Shown here: one piece after another, positions 1 through 6,035 of the stretch
How the letters are laid out: the number at the start of each line of letters is the position of its first letter
How positions within the stretch are numbered: position 1 is the stretch's first letter
NCBI GenBank assembly: GCA_025965815.1
Contig: JAOPWF010000203.1
Span: 1 to 10,252 of the forward strand
Direction of reading: 5' to 3'
Source of the DNA: Mycobacterium sp.
Lineage (GTDB): Bacteria > Actinomycetota > Actinomycetes > Mycobacteriales > Mycobacteriaceae
Length of the DNA: 10,252 bases
The notes under the pieces: generated by a model
What the model was told of the DNA's origin: nothing
The model's input: only the letters and a program-made list of their open reading frames with translations
Database searches by the model: none
Translations under genes and position numbers: made by a program

Positions 1-978
1 GATCTCGCGGAGTTGACGCATCCCGGCATCGACGATCGGAAAGCCCGTCCGCCCCTGTTTCCAGGCCTCGAAGGACCGTTCGGCGTCGCTGCCGTCCTCG
101 ACCTGCATCTTGTCGAACGCGCGGTTCCAGTTCCACCAGGCGCTGTCCGGCCACTCGTGCAGCACGGCGGCGTAGAAGTCCCGGAAGGCCAGCTCGCGCA
201 GGTAGGCCTGCGCGCCCTGACTTCCCTTCCTGATATGCCGGTCCAGGTCGGCGGCCATGGTGCGGGGGTGGATGGTGCCGAACTTCAGATGCGCCGACAT
301 TCGACTGGTGCCGTCGATATCGGGCCGGTTTCGGTCGTCGGCATAGTCACTCAGGCCGTTCTCGACGAACTTCTGCCATTGCCGCTTCGCCGCCTTCTCA
401 CCGGCGGGGAGGTCCAGCTGCATTCCCGCGTCCGGAATGTCGACACCGCACTTGACGTCGGCCGGATCGATCCACCGGGCCGACGTGGGACCCGACGCGG
501 CCGGTGCGCGCCAGCCGTGCTCCGACCAGGCCCTGAAGAACGGTGTGAAGACCTTGTACGGCGTGCCGTCGTCCTTGGTCACCCGTCCGGGTGACACCAG
601 GTACGGCGATCCGGACCCCTCCAGCGGCACCCCTGTCGATACGCTCCCCAGCGCCGCGCGGACGGCGTCGTCGCGGCGCCGCCCAAACGGCGAGAAGTCG
701 CTGGACACGTGCACCGACGTGGCTCCGATCTCCTTGGCCAGCGCGGGGATTCGTGTCTCCGGGCGGCCCCGGGTTACCAGTACCCTGCCGTCCAGGTCGT
801 CACGCAGTTCGCGCAGTGCGTCGTACAGGAACTGCAGCCGGCGGGGCCCGGACGAGGCCTTCAGCCGGGGATCCAGCACGTAGCAGGCCAACACCTCGCT
901 GTCGTCAGCGGCGGCGTCCAGCAGCGCGGGCAGGTCGTGTAACCGTAGGTCGCGTCGAAACCACAACAGCCTGGGCAT
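1..978 (-). CDS. phr: Deoxyribodipyrimidine photolyase / cryptochrome family, 3' end beyond the window
   Basis: This is a flavoprotein of the photolyase/cryptochrome family, which uses blue light and FAD to split UV-induced cyclobutane pyrimidine dimers in DNA. The minus-strand frame is open from ATG at 978 to the left edge, giving 326 codons of the usual 440-470. The N-terminus (LLWFRRDLRLHD, residues 4-15) is the classic start of the alpha/beta antenna domain. The FAD-binding domain begins near residue 200, with TSRMSAHLKFG at 224-234, RELAFRDFY at 261-269 and the hallmark WKQGRTGFPIVDAGMRQL at 306-323. The rest of the FAD domain, including the electron-transfer tryptophans, is out of view. 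An in-frame GTG at 987 is an alternative start; GGGG at 992-995 is better spaced for it, but family members normally begin at MPxLLWFRR. It diverges from the amidohydrolase gene across about 56 bases. A class I CPD photolyase is most likely; a cryptochrome-like role cannot be excluded from this part. Confidence 0.93.
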   Translation of the reverse strand, partial: MPRLLWFRRDLRLHDLPALLDAAADDSEVLACYVLDPRLKASSGPRRLQFLYDALRELRDDLDGRVLVTRGRPETRIPALAKEIGATSVHVSSDFSPFGRRRDDAVRAALGSVSTGVPLEGSGSPYLVSPGRVTKDDGTPYKVFTPFFRAWSEHGWRAPAASGPTSARWIDPADVKCGVDIPDAGMQLDLPAGEKAAKRQWQKFVENGLSDYADDRNRPDIDGTSRMSAHLKFGTIHPRTMAADLDRHIRKGSQGAQAYLRELAFRDFYAAVLHEWPDSAWWNWNRAFDKMQVEDGSDAERSFEAWKQGRTGFPIVDAGMRQLREI

Positions 979-1034
979 GACTTTCACACTGCCCCATTTT
1001 TCGAATACAGAAACCCTCTGGTAGGTCTAGCTTG

Positions 1035-1916
1035 GTGCAGGTGGCACGCCTGCTTTCCGTCGCGCTGGCGCAGTATGCGCCCATCACCGGACCCGACCCG
1101 GTTGGTGAGTTGTACGGCCAGGCCGCCGAGATCCTGTCGCAGGCATCGGATCTCACCATGATCGTGTTCCCGGAAATTCACCTCTGCGGGGACGCCGACA
1201 CCGCGGATGACGCCAACAGGTGGCTCACTGCCGCGGCCGAACCGCTGGACGGGCCGCGTATGGGCGCGCTGGCGACGCTCGCCCGTGAGTTGGGGGTGTG
1301 GCTGGTTCCGGGTTCGGTGCCCGAACTGGGCGGCGACGGCCGCGTGTACAACACCGAAGTCGTATTCAACCCGCAGGGCCAGTTGGTCGCCGGCTATCGC
1401 AAGGTCTTCCCGTGGCGCCCCTACGAGGCGTGGTCCTCGGGGCACGAGTTCATGGTGTTCGACATGCCCGGGATCGGTCGCGGCGGCCTGTCGGTCTGCT
1501 ACGACGCGTGGTTCCCGGAATCGACCCGCAGCGTGGCGTGGCTGGGAGCCGAGTTCGTGGTCAACGTCGTCAAAACGATCGGGTCTGACCGCCGCCAGGA
1601 GCGAGTTCTGGCCGCCGCCAACGCCATTGTCAACCAGGTCTTCATGCTCAGCGTAAACGCGGCGGGACCGGTCGGCGCGGGGGGTTCGATCGTGAGCGAT
1701 CCCGAGGGCAACGTGATCGGGGATTTACCGTCCGTAGAGCCCGGGCTGATCCGCGTGGACATCGACCTGGACGATGTCAAGCGGGTGCGGAAAGTGGGTA
1801 CCGAGGGCTTCAACCGCATGTGGTCGCAGATGGCTGCCGACGACCCGCTCATCGACCTGCCGATCTACGGGGGCCGAATCGATCCCACCCGGTGGCAACC
1901 GAGAGGATCCACCTGA
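1035..1916 (+). CDS. Nitrilase-superfamily carbon-nitrogen hydrolase (amidohydrolase)
   Basis: This is a cytoplasmic enzyme of the CN-hydrolase fold that hydrolyses a non-peptide C-N bond (amide, carbamoyl or nitrile). The Glu-Lys-Cys triad is visible, numbered from GTG at 1035: E47 in VFPEIHLCG, K123 in GYRKVFPWRPYE and C155 in LSVCYDAWFPE. At about 293 residues it is a complete single-domain member. The conserved core starts almost at the N-terminus (LLSVALAQYAP), so TTG 1032, GTG 1035 and GTG 1041 are all possible starts; none has a strong Shine-Dalgarno sequence. The substrate cannot be read from the sequence. Co-location with a permease and an allantoinase suggests an amide, carbamoyl or ureide compound, which is inference. 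Its stop codon overlaps the presumed start of the permease pseudogene, so the two formed a translationally coupled operon. Confidence 0.9.
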   Translation: MQVARLLSVALAQYAPITGPDPVGELYGQAAEILSQASDLTMIVFPEIHLCGDADTADDANRWLTAAAEPLDGPRMGALATLARELGVWLVPGSVPELGGDGRVYNTEVVFNPQGQLVAGYRKVFPWRPYEAWSSGHEFMVFDMPGIGRGGLSVCYDAWFPESTRSVAWLGAEFVVNVVKTIGSDRRQERVLAAANAIVNQVFMLSVNAAGPVGAGGSIVSDPEGNVIGDLPSVEPGLIRVDIDLDDVKRVRKVGTEGFNRMWSQMAADDPLIDLPIYGGRIDPTRWQPRGST

Positions 1917-2693
1917 CCACGGAACAACCGACGGGACAATCCGAACTACACCACGCGACCCTGCAGCAAACGCTCGGCCTGCGCGGCGTGGTGCTGTTCG
2001 GCCTCGCGTACATGACGCCGATCATCGTGATCCTGACCATCACCCACCTAGTCGGTGACTCGCAGACACTGATATCGGCGAAACCGTTCACCGGTGACGA
2101 CGGGTTCACCGCGCTGGCCGCCGGCGCCGCGATCGCGGCGTATTCGTTCCTCGGCTTCGACGCGGTCAGCACCCTGACCGAGGAAACCCACGACGCGCAG
2201 CGCAACATACCGCGGGCCATCGTGTTGGTCGCGCTGATCGGTGGCGGGATCTTCATCGTGGTGTCCTACTTCGTCACCCTCGTCGCGCCCGGCGGCACGT
2301 TCGACAATGCCGATTCGCTGGCCTCGGATGTCTCCAAGACCATCGGTGGCAGCCTGTTCGGTGCGGTGTTCCTGGCCGCGTTGATCATCGGCCAGTTCAC
2401 CTCCGGCCTGGCCGTTCATCAACTTCGGCGCCTTCACGGTGTTCACGCTGGTCAACGTCGCGGTGATCGCATACTACCTGCGGCACCGCCGCGAGCGGCT
2501 GAGCCCGTGGCGCTACCTCCTGATCCCGGCGATCGGCGCGGCCATCGACATCTACCTGCTGACACAGCTCGACTCGAAGGCGCTGATCCTTGGCTTGTGC
2601 TGGCTGGGCATCGGCATCGTCTACCTGCTGGTGCTGACCCGCGGGCTGACCCGTGAGCCGCCCGACATGGAGGGCATCGCACAAGCGGCGTGA
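1913..2693 (+). pseudogene. APC-family amino-acid/ureide permease pseudogene with two internal deletions
   Basis: This was an amino acid-polyamine-organocation (APC) family transporter. Family members are about 450-500 residues with 12 membrane segments; only about 260 codons remain. The N-terminal piece (LGLRGVVLFGLAYMTPIIV, first membrane segment) jumps near 2030-2045 straight to sequence normally found around the sixth segment. The frame then continues through the well-conserved AAYSFLGFDAVSTLTEET and IPRAI motifs to FTSGLA at about 2396-2413. There a second deletion, which should have removed about 70 codons, also shifts the frame by one. From 2415 the C-terminal FINFGAFTVFTLVNVAVIAY continues to a TGA at 2691. 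The presumed start, CTG at 1913, has a good GAGAGGA (1901-1907) five bases upstream and overlaps the previous stop; CTG may itself be a degraded start. The missing middle makes a working transporter very unlikely. Deletion sizes are estimated from family knowledge, not an alignment. Confidence 0.85.
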
Positions 2694-2720
2694 TCCGGGC
2701 CGCCCCTGCACAATGCCAGC

Positions 2721-3641
2721 ATGACTGACGCGTATCCGCGGGACATGATCGGCTACGGGCCGAACCCGCCCAACCCGCAGTGGCCCGACAACGCCAACAT
2801 CGCGGTGCAGTTCGTCCTCAACTATGAAGAGGGCGGGGAAAGCAATGTGCTGCACGGTGATTCGGCGTCCGAGACGTTCCTCTCGGAGATTGTTGGCGCA
2901 CAGGCCTTTGCGAACCGGCACATGAGCATGGAGTCGCTCTACGAGTACGGGTCGAGGGCGGGCCTCTGGCGGGTGCTGCGGGTATTCGACCGGCGCGGGC
3001 TGCCGTTGACGATCTTCGGTGTCGCGTTGGCGCTGGCCAGAAACCCCGACGCGGTGGCGGCGTTCACCGCGCGCGGCGATGAGATCGCCTGTCACGGGTT
3101 GCGCTGGCTGAGCTACCAGCTCGCCGATCCCGACCTGGAACGCGAGCACATGGCCCAGGCGGTTGAGCTGATGACCGAGGTGACCGGTGCGGCCCCGCTG
3201 GGCTGGTACACCGGTCGCGACTCACCGCAGACGCGACAGCTGGTCGTCGAACACGGCGGCTTCCTCTACGACTCCGACTCCTACGCCGACGATCTGCCGT
3301 ACTGGACGACGGTCGACGGCACCGACCATCTCGTCGTGCCGTACACGCTGGACACCAATGACATGCGGTTCGTCACCATCGGCGGCTTCCCGTCCGGCAA
3401 CGAGTTCTTCACCTACCTGCGTGAAGCGTTCGACGTGCTGTACGGGGAAGGCGCGGCCGGCGCACCGAAGATGCTGTCCATCGGCCTACATTGCCGGCTG
3501 GTGGGCCGACCCGCCCGCACCGCCGCGTTGGAACGCTTCCTGGACCACGTCCAGTCCCACGACCAGGTGTGGATCGCGCGGCGTGTCGACATCGCCCGGC
3601 ACTGGATCGAACACTTCCCCCCCGGACCGGCGACGGCGTAA
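2721..3641 (+). CDS. puuE: Allantoinase PuuE (polysaccharide-deacetylase superfamily, cofactor-independent type)
   Basis: It is predicted to open the hydantoin ring of allantoin to give allantoate in purine-ureide catabolism, in the cytoplasm. The 306-residue protein matches the PuuE family closely. It begins YPRDMIGYG (5-13) and NPQWPDNANIAVQFVLNYEEGGE (18-40), then has RHMSMESLYEYGSR (66-79), EIACHG (121-126), GWYTGRDSP (161-169), YDSDSYADDLPYW (183-195), PYTLDTNDMRF (207-217) and GLHCRLVGRPAR (255-266). This NodB-fold family is unrelated to the zinc-dependent amidohydrolase allantoinases. The length is full and no frame break is seen. ATG 2721 fits the family N-terminus, but no clear ribosome-binding site precedes it. 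It lies 27 bases after the permease pseudogene and was probably co-transcribed with it and the amidohydrolase. Seven cytosines at 3617-3623 near the 3' end are a possible slippage site, but the frame is intact. Deacetylase activity on another substrate is the main alternative. Confidence 0.88.
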   Translation: MTDAYPRDMIGYGPNPPNPQWPDNANIAVQFVLNYEEGGESNVLHGDSASETFLSEIVGAQAFANRHMSMESLYEYGSRAGLWRVLRVFDRRGLPLTIFGVALALARNPDAVAAFTARGDEIACHGLRWLSYQLADPDLEREHMAQAVELMTEVTGAAPLGWYTGRDSPQTRQLVVEHGGFLYDSDSYADDLPYWTTVDGTDHLVVPYTLDTNDMRFVTIGGFPSGNEFFTYLREAFDVLYGEGAAGAPKMLSIGLHCRLVGRPARTAALERFLDHVQSHDQVWIARRVDIARHWIEHFPPGPATA

Positions 3642-3684
3642 CGCCACCCCGGCCAGCACCGCGGCCACGCACAACCGGACAACG

Positions 3685-3708
3685 AACCCGCCGGTCCCGA
3701 CCGGGGTT
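3685..3708. terminator. Possible weak bidirectional hairpin between convergent genes
   Basis: CCGGT (3691-3695) pairs with ACCGG (3700-3704) around a CCCG loop. Outside it AACC (3685-3688) pairs with GGTT (3705-3708), leaving a two-base bulge. The hairpin lies 43 bases after the allantoinase stop and just beyond the end of the sigma-factor pseudogene, a natural place for a terminator. The stem is short and only three T residues follow, so this is a weak call. Confidence 0.3.
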
Positions 3709-3713
3709 TGCCG

Positions 3714-4276
3714 TTACAACACGGTCGGGCAGTCTGAATTCTCCGAACAGCCGGGAATCGAAGGTGGTGATCTCGCCGATGCCACCACCCGAACCGCAGT
3801 ACGTCCAATGACTTTGCCCGGGAGTCTGTTTCACCCCACCTGCGGACGTAGTTGGCCACGGCCGGTTGCCGATTGGCGCGCGTCTCAACCAGCCGAAAGT
3901 CGCCGATCCCCCCGGCCGGAAGACTTCGGTGCCCCAGAATGTGCCCACATCGTCGCGACCGGTGTAGCACGCGGGTTGTGGCGGCATGGTGAACCGAACG
4001 TCCGCACGAAGCATTTCGACGACGGCGCCGATGTCGGCGCGGTGATGCGCATCGATGTAGCGCCGCAGCGGGGGAGCGGCCCTGAAAGCCGGCCCGCTGC
4101 CGCCAGGCGCGTAGCAGAGTCTCCTGAGCGTGGTCCTCGGCATCGGTGAACGACCCCAGCATCAGATAGCAGTGCACGTGCAGTTCCAGGCGGTGGCGTT
4201 GGGCGATCCGCACGCGGACGGGTCGGCTGCGTTTGCGGCGTCGACCGCCCTGGAGGTGTCGCCGTCGGACCGACAT
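3714..4276 (-). pseudogene. ECF sigma factor with SnoaL-like C-terminal domain (SigG/SigJ type), deleted and frameshifted
   Basis: Pieces of one sigma factor appear in order on the minus strand in two alternating frames. From ATG 4276, with AAGGGA six bases upstream, the frame encodes the start of sigma region 2: RHRLELHVHCYLMLGSF, then DAEDHAQETLLRAWRQRAGFQGR, ending at 4076. The frame then changes, and the sequence jumps to the start of a SnoaL-like domain: LRRYIDAHHRADIGAVVEML, then VRFTMPPQPACYTGRDDVGTF, to about 3907. It returns to the first frame for GDFRLVETRANRQPAVANYV and KSLDVLRF (3904-3791), then again to the second for GGGIGEITTFDSRLFGEF and RLPDRV (3789-3718). The rest of region 2, the linker and region 4 are absent. 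Intact relatives such as M. tuberculosis SigG have about 370 residues. At least three frame changes and loss of the -35-binding domain rule out function. The end is set at a TAA (3714-3716) that is not in the last reading frame. Confidence 0.85.
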
Positions 4277-4297
4277 GGCAGGTCCCTTTCCGATGCT

Positions 4298-4325
4298 TGT
4301 GCACATCTTGACGAACCTGTGCACC
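4298..4325. repeat. Paired TGTGCAC elements 20 bp apart, possible operator
   Basis: TGTGCACA (4298-4305, a perfect palindrome) and TGTGCACC (4318-4325) lie exactly 20 bp apart start to start, about two helical turns. They sit between the sigma-factor pseudogene and the RHH gene. A dimeric regulator bound at both sites would fit the spacing, but no regulator is known and short GC-rich palindromes arise by chance. Confidence 0.22.
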
Positions 4326-4354
4326 GGAAGTCATCGGTGCCACCACTTCGACAC

Positions 4355-4383
4355 TTGTGATGACACCACAATGGTGTCACCAT
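4355..4383 (+). promoter_or_regulatory. Candidate promoter for the RHH-DUF4097 operon, probably leaderless
   Basis: TTGTGA (4355-4360) resembles a -35 box. After a 17-bp spacer, CACCAT (4378-4383) keeps the second-position A and final T of a mycobacterial -10 box, which is otherwise a poor match. The hexamer ends six bases before the ATG at 4390, the spacing expected if transcription starts at the start codon. No Shine-Dalgarno sequence precedes that ATG, which also favours a leaderless transcript. The TGACACCA operator fills the spacer and the -10 region. Confidence 0.3.
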
Positions 4384-4390
4384 GACACCA
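4361..4390. promoter_or_regulatory. Three-copy TGACACCA operator spanning promoter and start codon
   Basis: Three perfect copies of an 8-bp element alternate in orientation: TGACACCA (4361-4368), its complement TGGTGTCA (4372-4379) and TGACACCA again (4383-4390), each separated by three bases (CAA, CCA). The copies start 11 bp apart, close to one helical turn. The last copy supplies the A of the ATG start codon, and the right-hand pair forms a palindrome with perfect 9-bp arms around CCA. Ribbon-helix-helix proteins bind such repeated half-sites as cooperative dimers, and the first gene downstream encodes one. Autorepression is the natural inference. Confidence 0.65.
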
Positions 4391-4875
4391 TGGACTTGCA
4401 GCCGTACGTCGACGCCGTCCGCCACGAACTGAACGTGGCCGCGGCCGCCGGGGGAGACGATGCCGCCGCTTTGGCCGAACGCCTGAGCGCCCCCCTGGAA
4501 TCGTCCATCCGGCTGGCGCTGCTGGAAGCGCTGTCGGCCGCCGCCGAGGAGATCACCCGCGAGTTGGCTCCCGGGTCGGTTGACGTGCGGCTTCGCGGAC
4601 GGGATCCGGAGTTCGCCGTGACGGCCGTCGACGACCTACCCGAGGAGGCGCCGGTCGGCGAGCCGCAGACCGATGCCGACGAGGACGGCGGCACATGGCG
4701 GGTGACACTGCGGCTGCCGGAGCATCTGAAGTCACGCGTCGAGGCCGCGGCGCGGCGCGACGGCGCCTCGGTCAACGGCTGGCTGGTTCGCGCCGTGACC
4801 GCGGCGCTCGGCGCCGTGCCCCCGGGACGCGCCCGCGCCACGTCCGACAAGCACATCAGCGGCTGGGTCCGCTGA
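4390..4875 (+). CDS. Ribbon-helix-helix (HicB/Arc-like antitoxin-type) DNA-binding protein
   Basis: This 161-residue protein has two parts. Residues 1-65 (from MDLQPYVDAVRHEL) look alpha-helical and alanine-rich, with APLESSIRLALLEALSAAAEEITREL at 34-59. Residues 103-140 (WRVTLRLPEHLKSRV, then ASVNGWLVRAVTAAL) are a ribbon-helix-helix domain: a beta strand, then two helices joined by the typical SVNxWLVRA turn. An acidic proline-rich linker, residues 80-101, joins them. The end (KHISGWVR) is basic and recalls family members annotated as HicB-family antitoxins in Actinobacteria. ATG 4390 is preferred over GTG 4357 because family proteins begin MDLxPYVD and because the operator covers 4361-4390. 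A DUF4097 gene follows after 26 bases. No toxin gene such as hicA is adjacent, so an autoregulating repressor seems more likely than a classical antitoxin. Confidence 0.85.
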   Translation: MDLQPYVDAVRHELNVAAAAGGDDAAALAERLSAPLESSIRLALLEALSAAAEEITRELAPGSVDVRLRGRDPEFAVTAVDDLPEEAPVGEPQTDADEDGGTWRVTLRLPEHLKSRVEAAARRDGASVNGWLVRAVTAALGAVPPGRARATSDKHISGWVR

Positions 4876-4901
4876 GTAGACAGCACTGACAGGAGATAGC
4901 G

Positions 4902-5711
4902 ATGCCTACGTTTCACACACCCGAACCCATCACGGTCGTTGTCGAGGTGGTTGCCGGATCGGTCCGGCTCGTCGCGACCGACCGGGACGACACCGTCGTC
5001 GAGATCGAGCCCCGCGACCCGTCCCGGGCCTCCGACGTCCGGGTCGCCGAACAGGCGCGAGTCGACTTCCGCAACGGCACACTGACGGTTTCGGCCGGCA
5101 GACGATTCATTTCCTTGGGCCGCGGCGGAGCGGTCGCCATCGACATCGCGTTGCCAACGGGCTCGCGCCTGCGGGCAGCGTCGGCCTCTGCCGACGTCCA
5201 CACCGACGGGCTGCTCGCCGACTGCCGGCTTTCGTCGGCCAGCGGGGACATGTTTCTCGACTCGGTCAGGGGAAACGTGAAAGCCGATACCGCGTCGGGA
5301 GACACCGCTGTGCGGAACGCGCACGGGAATGTGTCGATTTCGACCGCCTCGGGCAACGCGACAATCGGACAACTGGACGGAGATCTGAAGTTCCAGGCCG
5401 CCAGTGCCGACCTGGCCGTCGAACGGCTGCGCGGTTGCATCAAGGCTCAGACGGCGTCGGGATCCATCGCTGTCGCCGCGGCGACCAACGGGAGCGTCAC
5501 GGTTGCGACCAGCAGCGGTGACGTGGAAGTCGCCATCGCCGAGGGGACGGCCGCCCGCATCGATCTGCTTGCCGGCTCCGGCACGGTCAGCAATGACCTC
5601 CAGGCATGTGACGGTCCCGCCGCCGGTGACGAGACGGTCATCGTCCATGTCCGCACCGGCTCGGGCGACATCGCGGTGCGGCGCTCCACTGCCCGCACCG
5701 CGTTCGCGTAA
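4902..5711 (+). CDS. DUF4097-family beta-strand repeat protein
   Basis: This 269-residue protein is a string of short beta-strand repeats of the DUF4097 (putative adhesin-like) family. After an N-terminal strand region (ITVVVEVVAGSVRLVATD, 10-27), turns recur every 15-20 residues as variants of S/T-A-S-G-D/N: SASGD at 112-116, TASGD at 130-134, TASGN at 148-152, AASAD at 166-170, TASGS at 184-188, TSSGD at 203-207 and TGSGD at 252-256. This pattern suggests a beta-helix or stacked beta solenoid. No signal peptide, lipobox or membrane helix is seen, so it is probably cytoplasmic despite the adhesin label. ATG 4902 has AGGAG at 4891-4895, six bases upstream. It forms a two-gene operon with the RHH gene, and a strong hairpin follows 25 bases after the stop. 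Its molecular function is unknown. Confidence 0.87.
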   Translation: MPTFHTPEPITVVVEVVAGSVRLVATDRDDTVVEIEPRDPSRASDVRVAEQARVDFRNGTLTVSAGRRFISLGRGGAVAIDIALPTGSRLRAASASADVHTDGLLADCRLSSASGDMFLDSVRGNVKADTASGDTAVRNAHGNVSISTASGNATIGQLDGDLKFQAASADLAVERLRGCIKAQTASGSIAVAAATNGSVTVATSSGDVEVAIAEGTAARIDLLAGSGTVSNDLQACDGPAAGDETVIVHVRTGSGDIAVRRSTARTAFA

Positions 5712-5736
5712 CCGGACGGCCTGAGGCCCTGAACAG

Positions 5737-5780
5737 CCCGATCGCGGCAGCGCAACACCTGTTGCACTGCCGCGATCGGG
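5737..5780. terminator. Strong near-perfect hairpin, probable bidirectional terminator
   Basis: CCCGATCGCGGCAG (5737-5750) pairs perfectly with CTGCCGCGATCGGG (5767-5780). Inside, after one C-A mismatch, GCAAC (5752-5756) pairs with GTTGC (5761-5765) around the four-base loop ACCT. The stem has 19 base pairs over 44 bases. It lies 25 bases after the DUF4097 stop and 32 bases after the stop of the convergent fasciclin remnant, so it suits both strands. No T-tract follows, which is common for mycobacterial terminators. Confidence 0.75.
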
Positions 5781-5812
5781 GACGCTGCCTCCGAAGTCGT
5801 CTCGGGAGCCGA

Positions 5813-5974
5813 CTACATGGGAGGCATCATTACGGTATCGATCAGGTAGACCGTGGCGTTAGCGGGTGTGAACCGCAGCCAAACGGATGCGTTGTTGACC
5901 TTGAGGTCGTTGCCGGAAGCCGCGAGTGCTGCAAGGCTGGCCGCCGCAACTGCCGTGTTCTGAAAGATCTTCAT
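5813..5974 (-). pseudogene. Remnant of an MPT70/MPT83-type fasciclin lipoprotein gene (53 codons)
   Basis: The minus-strand frame from ATG 5974 to TAG 5813 joins the two ends of a fasciclin-domain surface protein. Residues 1-20 (MKIFQNTAVAAASLAALAAS) match the start of a mycobacterial lipoprotein signal peptide but stop before any lipobox cysteine. Residues 21-53 match the very end of the domain: GNDLKVNNASV, then PANATVYLIDTVMMPPM, compared with the TANATVYMIDTVLMPPAQ ending of MPT83. Intact proteins have about 190-220 residues, so roughly 150 codons are missing at the junction near 5914. The VWLRFT stretch between the two matches looks locally out of frame, suggesting compensating small indels. 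AAGGAG (5985-5990) lies ten bases before the ATG. In M. tuberculosis, mpt83 lies beyond dxr in divergent orientation, as here, which supports orthology. A short peptide could still be made, but without the fold or lipid anchor. Confidence 0.8.
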
Positions 5975-6035
5975 GGGCCGCTGACTCCTTCGTCATGGAC
6001 GGCCGGTTGCCGCCGCACTGGGTACTGCATGGGGC

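Noticed and set aside
1913..2693. Programmed ribosomal frameshift joining the two permease frames
   Set aside because: No slippery sequence or downstream hairpin stands out at 2411-2415. A block of family sequence is missing at the same point, so deletion explains the shift better.
3187..4149. A 320-codon plus-strand open frame over the allantoinase end and the following region
   Set aside because: It is out of frame with the clearly recognisable allantoinase, is low-complexity in composition (R, P, S, T rich), and its second half is antisense to the sigma-factor pseudogene.
4357..4389. Upstream GTG/ATG starts (4357, 4360) for the RHH gene
   Set aside because: The extra eleven codons are operator DNA, and the family N-terminus MDLxPYVD begins at 4390.
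4377..5648. A 423-codon minus-strand open frame across the RHH and DUF4097 genes
   Set aside because: It is a high-GC antisense shadow. It resembles no known family, while both plus-strand genes have clear domains and one has a good ribosome-binding site.
4390..5711. Classical HicAB or VapBC toxin-antitoxin pair
   Set aside because: The partner protein is a DUF4097 beta-repeat protein with no PIN, HicA or RelE-like features, so no known toxin is supported.
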